NCBI GenBank assembly: GCA_964511065.1
Contig: CAZEEG010000005.1
Location: forward strand, 1-64,000
Direction of reading: 5' to 3'
Source: CALBRZ01 sp964511065
GTDB lineage: Bacteria > Planctomycetota > Planctomycetia > Pirellulales > S012-138
DNA length: 64,000 bases
Under the pieces are notes generated by a model. That model was not told the origin of the DNA. It worked only from the letters and a program-made list of their open reading frames with translations, and made no database searches. The position numbers and the translations under genes were made by a program. Numbering within the stretch: the stretch's first letter is position 1; every line of letters starts with the position of its first letter. Shown here piece by piece: positions 1-8,318 of the stretch.

Positions 1-730
1 TGGTCATCATCTTCAGTTCGCTGCCGATGGCGATGAACTGCATGCCCTGCTCGGCGCGGCGGAGGGCCGTTTCCGCATCCTGCACGTGCATGCCGGTCGG
101 CGTGCCCACCTGTTTGCCCGTATCGACAATCCGCTGGAGCACGGCTTCGAACTCGTCGTGGTTCGGCTCGTTCCAGTCCTTATCGCGCATGTTCGCTCGC
201 AAATCCACAGGGCCCACGAAGATGGCATCCACGCCCGGCAAGGAATAAATGGCCTCGGCGTTTTCCACCCCGGTGGGGCTTTCCGTCTGTAGGATCACCA
301 GGATCTCGTCGTTGGCGCGGCGGAAGTAATCGCCCGGCGTCGCCTCGAAGTTCATGAACTGCATGCCTCCGCCCAGGCTGCGGTTACCCTCGGGCGGATA
401 CTTGGCGGCGGCGATGGCAATCTTGGCCTGTTCGACCGTATCGACCATGGGCACCACGATGCCCCAGGCGCCGGCATCGAGCACCCGCTTGATGTAATCG
501 TGGTTGCCCTTGGGAACCCGAGCCAGCGGCACACAGCCCGCATCGGCAATGCAGGCGAAAATGGTGGCTGCCTGCGACCAGTCGATGGGCGAGTGTTCGA
601 TATCCAGCGTCAACCAATCAAAGCCCACCCGGGCCATGACGCGCGTGGCGTACAAGTCGCCCAGCGACAACCAGGTGCCAAAGGTGGGTTCGCCGTTACG
701 AAGTTTCTCCTTCACGGGATTGGTGCGCAT
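1..730 (-). CDS. HpcH/HpaI family aldolase, partial (3' end beyond window)
   Basis: Class II pyruvate-type aldolase of the HpcH/HpaI (2-keto-3-deoxy sugar acid or 4-hydroxy-2-oxoacid aldolase) family. It is expected to cleave or form C-C bonds using pyruvate and a divalent metal in the cytoplasm. The start is the ATG complement at 728-730, giving a protein that begins MRTNPVKEKL. Visible family motifs in order are LTLDIEHSPID (catalytic His region, about residue 40), ILQTESPTGVENAEAI (metal-binding Glu region) and FVGPVDLRANM (GPxDL motif, about residue 177). The frame stays open to the left edge, so about 243 codons are present and a short C-terminus is missing. It is divergent from the next gene. 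The exact substrate cannot be told from sequence. Confidence 0.85.
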   Translation of the reverse strand, partial: MRTNPVKEKLRNGEPTFGTWLSLGDLYATRVMARVGFDWLTLDIEHSPIDWSQAATIFACIADAGCVPLARVPKGNHDYIKRVLDAGAWGIVVPMVDTVEQAKIAIAAAKYPPEGNRSLGGGMQFMNFEATPGDYFRRANDEILVILQTESPTGVENAEAIYSLPGVDAIFVGPVDLRANMRDKDWNEPNHDEFEAVLQRIVDTGKQVGTPTGMHVQDAETALRRAEQGMQFIAIGSELKMMT

Positions 731-1104
731 GGCGGGCTCGCTCGCAGAGGGTGTAAAGGTAGCGGGGAAGGTGACTGGCAAGAACGGGCCGGGGGGCGGG
801 GCGCCTTGGTTGGCGGGGGTGACTCCGACCGCCCGACTCTTGGGGGGCGGTTCTAGTGTTCCACACGCCCGGCGCCGTTTCAAGAGTGCAGACCGCGAGT
901 GCAGCGCGTGAGCTGGCAGAAGTCAGGCTCAGACGAACCTGGACATCTTCAGATTTCGAACGTTTGCAATTCCCCGGGCGCCGCATTGTAATCACCATGG
1001 AACCCACGCTGGCGATCGAGAGCCGTTGGCGTTGCCCAATGGGTCGCTGGGCGGTACGGCCACGCCAGCTAGGGTTCTAGGGAAACTCTCATCTGCTTTG
1101 CTCA
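731..1104. other. Divergent intergenic region
   Basis: About 370 bases between two divergently transcribed genes, so it should hold promoters for both. I see no convincing -35/-10 pair, RNA gene or coding frame with family support; short G-rich runs near 790-850 are the only visible feature. Confidence 0.4.
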
Positions 1105-3216
1105 ATGGTGGCATTTACCATGCGCGGGTCCATCGCAGCTTTGCTCTGTTGTTTGCTCGGCTCGACCGTGGCGGCCGAAGAAGGTCCGCAAGTGCTCCAG
1201 GCCGAGATGGTTCACCTCCGCGCCACCGATCCCAGGGAATGGGACGAATTTCCCGAGCAGGCCAAGTTACGCCGGTTGGAAATCGCCTTCGAGGCGCAAG
1301 CTAACCGCGAGCCTTGGACATTGCGGCTGCGGCAAGAGGACGTGAAGCAGAACTGGCGGGTCACGCTGAATGACCAATCGCTGGGCAGCCTGGTCCGCGA
1401 CGAGAACGACCTGCTCCTGTATCTCGACGTACCGCAGGGGGCGGTTCGCGACGGCGCCAATCGCCTGGTGGTCGAGCAGCAGGGGCGGGGATCGCTCCAG
1501 GCCGACGACATCCGCCTGGGCGAGGTGGTGCTCGATGCCCGGCCGCGCAGCACCGTGCTGGGGGAAGCCACGGTTGAGGTGGAAGTCGTGGAGCAATTAT
1601 CCGGCGGCGATCAGAGCATCCCCACGCCGGCTCGGCTCACCGTGCTGCGCGAAGGCGGGCCGCTGCAAACCGTCGGCGCCCAGAGCCACGACCAGCTTGC
1701 GGTGCGGCCCGGCATCGTATTCACCTCCACCGGCAAGGCCCGCTTCACATTGCCCGCCGGTCGCTACACGCTGCACGCCGGCCGGGGATTCGAGTATTCG
1801 CTGGCCACCGAGGAAGTGACACTCACCGCGGGCTCCACGCGGCAATGCCGGCTTTCGATCCGCCGCGAAGTCGATACGGCCGGCTACGTTGCCTGCGATC
1901 CGCACGTACACACGCTCACGTACTCCCGGCACGGGGACGCCACCGCCGCCGAACGGATGATTACCCTGGCGGCCGAAGGCATTGAGTTGCCGGTCGGCAC
2001 CGACCACAACATCTACGCCGATTTCGAACCGCTCGCCAAGGAAATGGGCGTTCGACAGTACTTCACGCCCGTGGTGGGCAACGAAGTCACAACCAAGGTA
2101 GGGCATTTCAATGTCTTTCCCGTCGCGCCGGGCGCGCACCTGCCGGACCATCGGCTCGAAGATTGGTCTGCGATTTTTGACGAAATCTACGGCGTCCCCG
2201 GCGTTAAGGTTGTCATCTTGAACCACGCCCGCGACCTGCACGCCGGCACGCGCCCGTTTGGCCCCAAGTTGTACAACGCAGCGGTGGGAGAAAACATCGC
2301 TGGCTGGCGCTGGGGCGTCAACGCCATGGAAGTGGTGAATTCCTCCGCCACGCAGACCGAACCCACCCGGCTGTTCCATGATTACCTCACCCTGCTCAAT
2401 CGAGGGCGGCGGATCACGCCGGTTGGCTCCAGCGATTCGCACGACGTTGGCCGGCACTTTGTCGGCCAGGCGCGGACCTATATCCGCTGCGACGATCGCG
2501 ACCCCGGCCAGATCGATGTGGAAGCGGCCGTCAACAGCTTCCTCCAAGGCCGCGTCCTGGTGAGCTACGGACTGTTGGCCGAGATCGAAGTGGCCGGCAA
2601 GTACGGGCCGGGCGAGGTGGCCGTGATACCCGGCGACGAAGTGGAAGTGGCCGTGCGCGTCCAAGGTCCCCATTGGACCACGGCAACCAAGGTGGTGTTG
2701 TACGCCAACGGCGAAAAGGTCCGCGAAGCGGAAATCGATCCCCATGCCAAAGGCCTGCCGCCGGGGGTGAAGTGGCAAGGGCGGTGGAAAATTCCCAAGC
2801 CGGCCCACGATGTTCACCTGGTGGCGCTGGCGACCGGGCCCGGCATCGACGGCCTGTATTGGCGATCCAACAAGCCCTATCAGCCGCTTTCGCCACACTT
2901 GGAACGGATTTCCATGGCCCACACCGGGGCCGTCTGGATCGACGTCGATGGCGATGGGCGGCCCACGGCTGCCTACGCCTACGCCCGGCGGTTGGTTGAC
3001 CGGGCGGCCGACTTGCCGGAACTGCTGAAAAGCCTGGCGACCTACGACGCGGCCACCGCGGCCCAGGCGGCGCACCTGTTCCAGACCGAGCGGCAATCGC
3101 TCCTTCAACCCGAGGCGCTCGAGGCCATCTCCCAAGCGGCCCCGGCCGTGCGCGAGGGATTCACACGCTACCTGACCGCGTGGCGTGCTACCCAGCAGGC
3201 AATCGCATCGCAGTAA
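1105..3216 (+). CDS. Exported CehA/McbA-type PHP-domain metallohydrolase
   Basis: Predicted periplasmic or secreted metal-dependent hydrolase of the PHP superfamily, resembling CehA/McbA proteins that hydrolyse phospho- or carbamate esters. A hydrophobic signal peptide occupies roughly residues 6-24, ending in STVAAEE. A second ATG at 1120 (MRGSIAALLCC) gives a more typical signal peptide and may be the true start. Residues 30-250 look like beta-rich accessory domains. The PHP core follows, with CDPHVHTLTYSRHGD (about 263-277), GTDHN (about 298), NHARD (about 372) and GSSDSHDVGRHF (about 441), which together supply the metal-binding His and Asp residues. Residues 480-600 look like an Ig-like appendage. 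The gene stands alone between divergent and co-oriented neighbours. Family is well supported; substrate is unknown. Confidence 0.8.
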   Translation: MVAFTMRGSIAALLCCLLGSTVAAEEGPQVLQAEMVHLRATDPREWDEFPEQAKLRRLEIAFEAQANREPWTLRLRQEDVKQNWRVTLNDQSLGSLVRDENDLLLYLDVPQGAVRDGANRLVVEQQGRGSLQADDIRLGEVVLDARPRSTVLGEATVEVEVVEQLSGGDQSIPTPARLTVLREGGPLQTVGAQSHDQLAVRPGIVFTSTGKARFTLPAGRYTLHAGRGFEYSLATEEVTLTAGSTRQCRLSIRREVDTAGYVACDPHVHTLTYSRHGDATAAERMITLAAEGIELPVGTDHNIYADFEPLAKEMGVRQYFTPVVGNEVTTKVGHFNVFPVAPGAHLPDHRLEDWSAIFDEIYGVPGVKVVILNHARDLHAGTRPFGPKLYNAAVGENIAGWRWGVNAMEVVNSSATQTEPTRLFHDYLTLLNRGRRITPVGSSDSHDVGRHFVGQARTYIRCDDRDPGQIDVEAAVNSFLQGRVLVSYGLLAEIEVAGKYGPGEVAVIPGDEVEVAVRVQGPHWTTATKVVLYANGEKVREAEIDPHAKGLPPGVKWQGRWKIPKPAHDVHLVALATGPGIDGLYWRSNKPYQPLSPHLERISMAHTGAVWIDVDGDGRPTAAYAYARRLVDRAADLPELLKSLATYDAATAAQAAHLFQTERQSLLQPEALEAISQAAPAVREGFTRYLTAWRATQQAIASQ

Positions 3217-3699
3217 GTGATTGATAGGTAATGACTTCCGTTTGGTGCTCCATGTTCAGCGGCCAGTCGTAGATGGCGTGAAAATGGGATGGCTGGGAGG
3301 TATGAAGGGTGGGGCATGGCCTCCGCGGCTTACGAAGAGTTTTTGGCCAGATTTCTATTGCATTCTGGTTAAGCAGTGGTATAACCAACAACATCATATT
3401 CCGCTCTATGTTCTTCCGGGCGAAGTCGGGTTCTCATCCAAACGACTTCGCCTATTATTTTGCGCTCATCTCACTTGCTTGGCGCCCACGGCACGATTGG
3501 CGGTTCGCACCGGTCACGCCTTCGCTTACTTCGGATGGTGCGAACTGACGGTTCTCGGCAGGTAGCTGCGCCCTGCCAGTGCGATGGCTCACGCTTTATC
3601 TTGGCGCGGGCCATCTTACAGCGCAAAAAAGCAACCCATCCGCACCCTCGGCGCCGCGTACGCTGGAAACCCTAGGCGTTCTCCGCTACCATACGCGGC
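3217..3699. other. Intergenic region with two hairpins
   Basis: 480 bases, noticeably more AT-rich than the flanking genes between about 3220 and 3560. It holds a terminator-like hairpin (3419-3461) and a second inverted repeat with perfect 9-base arms (3503-3511 and 3537-3545, 25-base loop). No open frame here resembles a known protein. Confidence 0.45.
3419..3461 (+). terminator. Candidate intrinsic terminator downstream of the PHP hydrolase
   Basis: A perfect 10-base stem (GGCGAAGTCG at 3419-3428 with CGACTTCGCC at 3443-3452) and 14-base loop are followed by TATTATTTT. It lies 200 bases after the stop codon of the PHP hydrolase, in the same orientation. The U-tract is interrupted, so efficiency is uncertain. 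Confidence 0.45.
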
Positions 3700-4989
3700 A
3701 TGAATACTCCAGCTACCCAAGTGAATCGCCTGGCCGCCGGCATGGTCGGGCTGGGCATGATCTTCGACGAAACGTATCGGCCGTTTTTTGAAGCGGTTCG
3801 CCGGCAACCGCTGTACGACCCGGCCTTTGGTGTCTGCCAGGTGGACCTGGCCGCCGTCGCCAGCCGCACTGGACGCCGGGCCGAGGCTTACCGCAGCGCA
3901 GGCAAACTGGGCGAATTTGAAAGCTTCAAAGAACCCGATTCCATCGGCCAGTTGCTCAACGCCCGCGATCTCAATTTCGTGTGTGTGGCCACGCCCGACG
4001 ACCGCCATTTCGAAGCGGCCAAAGCGGTCCTGACCGCTGGCAAGCACCTGTTGGTCGAAAAGCCGTCGGTATTGTCGCTGGCCGAGTTGGACGAGTTGGA
4101 TCAGCTGGCACGGCAAAACGGCGTGTTGGCCAAGATCGTCTATCACAAGCTGCTCGACCCGGACCACAAGCGGCTTCGTACCCTGGTGTACGATGGCCTG
4201 CTCCAGCACGTGAACAATGGCTACTGCACGCTGCTGGAGCCGAAATTGATCTCCGGCGAGCAGTTCTCGGAGTGGATTCGCGGCCGCAATCCCGGCACTT
4301 ACGTCGCCGTCCACTACATCAAGCTGATCGACTTCACCTTTGGAGGGCGGTTGGTTCAGGTCAGTTGTACGGGACAGCGAGGGCTGGTCGGCCCCGCCGA
4401 TGGCGATACCTGGGATTCCACCCAGTTGCGGCTGATCTACCGGTACGAATCGGGCCGCGAAGCCTGCTTCGACATCCACACTTCGTGGGTCACCCCCAAC
4501 AACTTCCCAGGCTATGTCGAACAGGAAGTTCAGTTCCGGTTCGACAACGGCGTGTGGAACGGCCATAGCCGCAAGCGGGGCGTGGAATGCACCATCGAGG
4601 ACAAGACCCCGTTCGATATCAAGATCTCCATCAATAACCACTACAACGCCCCGTGCGTGGAACCTTGGGGCGACCGGTCGCAACGCGGCTACGGCATCGA
4701 GGTGATCGAGCGGTTTGCCCGCGAAGTGGCCCACGTGGAGTTTGGCGGTCCCGCTCAACAACGCGAGCAGCGTTTGGAGGCCGCGCGGCAACTGGCCTAC
4801 AACGATGTTTCTGCCGATCGCCAGGTGGTGGCCGCCGTCCATGCGATGGAAGCTATCCTGGCCCGGCATGCGGCCGGGCAGCCCGGTGCCGTGGTCGATG
4901 TGGATGCCCCCGAGGGTGGCCTGGTGCTGCGTCTGCCTGGCGTGGCCGAGCCCGAGGTGCTGTACCCCGGCCGCGTGGCTACCGGTTGA
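3700..4989 (+). CDS. Gfo/Idh/MocA family oxidoreductase
   Basis: NAD(P)-dependent oxidoreductase of the Gfo/Idh/MocA family, which acts on sugars, inositols or similar polyols in the cytoplasm. The N-terminal Rossmann fold is seen in AAGMVGLGMIFDETYRP (about residues 12-28) and VCVATPDDRHFEAAKAVL (about 93-110). The family hallmark EKP occurs in HLLVEKPSVLSLAEL (about 115-129). Length (429 residues) is slightly above the usual 330-400. There is no secretion signal, unlike many planctomycete members that carry a Tat leader. The start at 3700 is the first ATG that gives a complete Rossmann fold; no strong Shine-Dalgarno sequence precedes it. Substrate cannot be assigned. Confidence 0.85.
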   Translation: MNTPATQVNRLAAGMVGLGMIFDETYRPFFEAVRRQPLYDPAFGVCQVDLAAVASRTGRRAEAYRSAGKLGEFESFKEPDSIGQLLNARDLNFVCVATPDDRHFEAAKAVLTAGKHLLVEKPSVLSLAELDELDQLARQNGVLAKIVYHKLLDPDHKRLRTLVYDGLLQHVNNGYCTLLEPKLISGEQFSEWIRGRNPGTYVAVHYIKLIDFTFGGRLVQVSCTGQRGLVGPADGDTWDSTQLRLIYRYESGREACFDIHTSWVTPNNFPGYVEQEVQFRFDNGVWNGHSRKRGVECTIEDKTPFDIKISINNHYNAPCVEPWGDRSQRGYGIEVIERFAREVAHVEFGGPAQQREQRLEAARQLAYNDVSADRQVVAAVHAMEAILARHAAGQPGAVVDVDAPEGGLVLRLPGVAEPEVLYPGRVATG

Positions 4990-5097
4990 AGCGGCCGCGA
5001 CACAAGAAGCACGTTCGCTCGAAAAGTGGGCTGGCAGTGCGCGCACGCCTGGAACAGAAAACCGTCGGGGGGCGGCACAGCGCTAGCGAATCGCCAT

Positions 5098-6534
5098 TTA
5101 GAGCAGCGGGCTGAACAATCGCGCCACGTTTTGCAGTAGCCGCGTCATCCGTGGCCGCTCTCGCCACTGGGCCAGTGTCAATTCGCGGGAGTCGCTCAGG
5201 TAGCTCAACTGCTTTTCGCGCAGTTTTCGGGTGGGCTCAGGCCCATAGACGAGCAGGCTGAGTTCGAAGTTGAGCATGAACGAACGAATGTCAAAGTTGC
5301 TGCTGCCGATCACGGCGATGCTGTCGTCCACGGTCACGGTCTTGGCGTGCAGCAGCCCGGCTTCAAACAAGTACAGCCGGGCGCCTGCCCGGAGGATGTC
5401 TTCGTAGTATGCCCTGCCCGCCGCGCCGACCAGCACTTGATCGCTGCGGCTGGGCACGATCAGGATCACATCGACCCCGCGCATCGCGGCCACTTGCACT
5501 GCCTGCAGCAGTGGTTCATCGGGGATGAAGTATGGCGTGGTGATGATGACCTGCCGTCGGGCTTCGTGCAGCGCGGCTGTCACGGCCCGCTGGTAATTCT
5601 CCGTGGGATACGATGGCCCGCTGGGCAGCAACTGGATCAAGGCGTCGCCGGCCTTCGGGGGCACCGGAAAGTACACCGGCTCGGTGAGCATCTCGTCGGT
5701 TTCAAAGTACCAATCGATCACGAACACCGATTGGAGCGGCAGCACCGTGGGACCCAGGAGCCGCGCCGACATATCGCACCACGCCAGGTCTTTGTGGCCG
5801 TAGTCGGCATCGACAATGTTTTGCGACCCGGTAAACGCCACCGTGCCGTCGATCACCGCCAGTTTGCGATGGTTGCGCAGGTCGATCCGCGCCGCCTTGC
5901 GGCGGAACGGGTTCACCGGCAGGGCCGCCCGGATGTCAACACCTGCCTCGCGCATCTGCGGCGCCAGTTTCTTGAAGAAGGGGCGGGAACCCACGGCGTC
6001 GGCCAGCACCCGGCACTCGACCCCGCGGGCGGCTGCCTTGGCCAGCGCATCGGCCACGCGGCGGCCGGTCTGGTCGGCGGCAAAGATGTAATACAGCAGG
6101 TGCACGTGATGGGTTGCCTGATCGATTTCACGGATGAGAGCGTCGATCATCTCATCGGTGTCGATCATCAACTCCATGTGGTTGTACCCCAGCGTTTGAT
6201 AATAGCCGAGGCGTTCGGCCAGGCGGACAATCGGCTTGTACTCCGGCGCGATCTCCGGCAACTGAAACTGGGGATGGCTTTCCAGCCGTTGCCGAATCTC
6301 GTTGAACTGCTTTTGCAGGTCCGAGTGCCTCCGCACCCGCCGCTGCGGAAGCCGGTAGTTGCCAAACAGCGCATACAGCAACAGCCCCAGAAATGGCAGG
6401 AAGCTGATGACCAGCAGCCAGGCCATGGCGGAGTCGGGCCGGCGGCCGCCGCGAACCACCACCGGCAACATCACCACGCGGATCGTCCATTCGCCTGCGA
6501 TGTAGCCCAAGTACCAGAATGAGACATCATCCAT
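5098..6534 (-). CDS. cls: Cardiolipin synthase (phospholipase D family)
   Basis: Membrane-bound cardiolipin synthase, forming cardiolipin from two phosphatidylglycerol molecules. The start is placed at the ATG complement 6534 (MDDVSFWYLGYIAGEW), because upstream residues in the same frame look non-coding; this gives 478 residues, the usual ClsA length. Two N-terminal transmembrane segments lie at about residues 10-30 and 37-57, followed by the basic cytoplasmic region. The two HKD catalytic motifs are complete: HRKLAVIDGTVAFTGSQN (His about 222) and HAKTVTVDDSIAVIGSSNFD (His about 396). It is convergent with the oxidoreductase and lies downstream of the ribosomal protein pair on the same strand, with a 248-base spacer. 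Confidence 0.9.
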   Translation of the reverse strand: MDDVSFWYLGYIAGEWTIRVVMLPVVVRGGRRPDSAMAWLLVISFLPFLGLLLYALFGNYRLPQRRVRRHSDLQKQFNEIRQRLESHPQFQLPEIAPEYKPIVRLAERLGYYQTLGYNHMELMIDTDEMIDALIREIDQATHHVHLLYYIFAADQTGRRVADALAKAAARGVECRVLADAVGSRPFFKKLAPQMREAGVDIRAALPVNPFRRKAARIDLRNHRKLAVIDGTVAFTGSQNIVDADYGHKDLAWCDMSARLLGPTVLPLQSVFVIDWYFETDEMLTEPVYFPVPPKAGDALIQLLPSGPSYPTENYQRAVTAALHEARRQVIITTPYFIPDEPLLQAVQVAAMRGVDVILIVPSRSDQVLVGAAGRAYYEDILRAGARLYLFEAGLLHAKTVTVDDSIAVIGSSNFDIRSFMLNFELSLLVYGPEPTRKLREKQLSYLSDSRELTLAQWRERPRMTRLLQNVARLFSPLL

Positions 6535-6782
6535 GGCGGACGAACTCCCAAGCCACAGCCGCGGGAAAGGTGAACTGCCGCCGGGGATGCTTGCGGTGCC
6601 GTGCCCCGCCAGGGCGGCAAAAACAAATCGCCGCCGCCCCCAATGCACAGGATGGAGGCGGCGGCGCGTGGTTCATAAGACAGGATTTCAGATCGGCAGG
6701 CTCGCCGCAAAGGCCAGTGGCAAACCGCGGCACATATCCGGCGGCTTGGCGGCTTGGCACGGCGGCCAGAACTCCCGGCGCG

Positions 6783-7178
6783 TTAACGCTTGGAGAACTG
6801 CGTGCCACGGCGGGCACCGTGCAGGCCGTACTTCTTGCGCTCTTTCTTGCGGCTATCGCGGGTGAGCAGGTGCTTTTCGCGCAGGATCGGCTCCAACTCG
6901 GCGTTGAATTCCTTGAGCGCGCGGGCGACACCCAGCATGGCAGCCTCAGCCTGGCCGGTGGGGCCGCCGCCGTGGAGCGTGATCGTCACATCGATCTTGC
7001 CCTCCTGCTCGGTGGCCCGGATGGGAGAATGCACCGAATTGCGGTCGCGCTCGTTGACGAAGTATTCGTCGAGCGGGCGATTGTTCACCACAATCACGCC
7101 TTCGCCCGGCCGGATCCGTACCCGCGCTACCGCAGTCTTGCGGCGTCCAGTTCCCAATGCGTCGTTCGTCTTATTCAT
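6783..7178 (-). CDS. rpsI: 30S ribosomal protein S9
   Basis: Small-subunit ribosomal protein S9 (uS9), 131 residues. The N-terminal block TGRRKTAVARVRIRPGEG and the C-terminal KYGLHGARRGTQFSKR are diagnostic; the extreme C-terminal basic SKR tail contacts P-site tRNA in ribosomes. It follows rplM on the same strand with a 122-base spacer, the near-universal rplM-rpsI order, so the two are almost certainly co-transcribed. Confidence 0.97.
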   Translation of the reverse strand: MNKTNDALGTGRRKTAVARVRIRPGEGVIVVNNRPLDEYFVNERDRNSVHSPIRATEQEGKIDVTITLHGGGPTGQAEAAMLGVARALKEFNAELEPILREKHLLTRDSRKKERKKYGLHGARRGTQFSKR

Positions 7179-7300
7179 CGATCGAGAGTTCCTGAGACCG
7201 AAATCTTTAATCTATATGGGTGGGGGGGGCTGGACGGCCCAGCCGGCTGGGTGATGTGGCCGGTCGACCGATTGGCCCGGCTCGGTAAGCCCGCTACCAG

Positions 7301-7735
7301 CTAGTTGGTGCCCAACTCTTTGAGTTCCGGCTGCTGGGCCTGGTGCGGATGGTCCGGGCCGGTGTAGATCTTCAGCTTGGTGAGCATTTTGGCGGCTAGG
7401 CGGTTCTTGGGCAGCATCCGCCGCACCGCCTCCCGGAGAATCAGCTCGGGCGTCTTGGCAAACCGGGCTTCGGCCGTTTCCTTCCGCAGGCCCGGGAAAC
7501 CGGTGTACCAGGTGTAGGTCTTCTGCTGCCACTTGTTGCCGGTGAGCTTCACCTTGTCGGCATTGATGACAACGACGAAATCGCCGGTGTCCACGTGCGG
7601 CGTGTACGTGGGGCGGTGCTTGCCCATCAAGACCGTGGCGATCTCCGACGCCAGCCGGCCGACCACTTTATCGGTCGCGTCGACCACCCACCACTTTTGG
7701 GCGACCTCGCCCGGCTTGGCCATGAACGTTTTCAT
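7301..7735 (-). CDS. rplM: 50S ribosomal protein L13
   Basis: Large-subunit protein L13 (uL13), an early assembly protein. The start is placed at ATG complement 7733-7735 (MKTFMAKPGEVAQKWWVVDA), which matches the usual N-terminus and gives 144 residues; the longer open frame to 7933 is an artefact. Diagnostic segments are WWVVDATDKVVGRLASEIA, VLMGKHRPTYTPHVDTGDFV and EAVRRMLPKNRLAAKML. First gene of the rplM-rpsI operon. Confidence 0.97.
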   Translation of the reverse strand: MKTFMAKPGEVAQKWWVVDATDKVVGRLASEIATVLMGKHRPTYTPHVDTGDFVVVINADKVKLTGNKWQQKTYTWYTGFPGLRKETAEARFAKTPELILREAVRRMLPKNRLAAKMLTKLKIYTGPDHPHQAQQPELKELGTN

Positions 7736-8318
7736 CGTGGTATACCCGGTACCGTGAATGCAAATGCTGTTGTGTTGATTGCTTGAAAACTGCGCCGGCA
7801 GGTTCTCGATCGTTCTGCCGCTAGTGAACGCCGACGCTGGTGAACCCCGCAGCAGGTGCGAGTTTCCCCCCCCGGCCAGTGCAGGCCCCGCAGGATGCCA
7901 CGCCCAGCAGGTGGAGTCCTTCCCCGCCCTCAAGCGGCAGCTTGAGCCGGGAAGAAACTGGTACTTTATCCGTTTCCCCTTGTCCCTTCAAGATGCGACC
8001 CTTAAAGTGGGCGAAGCATCTACGGGCACCGCGGCCAAGAGGACAACCAACGGCGGACAATCGCGCGATCGTTGGCCTGGGCTGTTGCGGCAATAGCGCG
8101 AAGCCGGTTTGGCAGAAGCCAAAGCTGGCAAGGGCGACCCAAAGCCGGCCGCAACGGGCCGGGTTCCCCCCAAAAGGGACGCCTGCCGCTAGCCCGATGA
8201 AATGTACCACGGCCGGCAGGGCGGCGGAAGCCGAGCTGTCCGGAGTCCTACCTCGTTTGCCCGGCGCCCCGCTGGCGTGCCGGCTCAGCAACTCTTAGCA
8301 GCAAGGCAGCTTAACGCT
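7736..8318. other. Divergent intergenic region between rplM and pntAA
   Basis: 580 GC-rich bases between divergent operons; it must contain the ribosomal operon leader and the transhydrogenase promoter. I found no clear -35/-10 pair, L13 or S9 autoregulatory structure, or RNA gene by eye. Confidence 0.35.

Noticed and set aside
1597..3135. 512-codon open frame on the minus strand
   Set aside because: It is antisense to the PHP hydrolase, whose motifs are clear; the translation is Gly/Arg/Val-rich with no family features. It arises from the high GC content.
3616..5046. 476-codon open frame on the minus strand
   Set aside because: Antisense to the Gfo/Idh oxidoreductase; no conserved residues.
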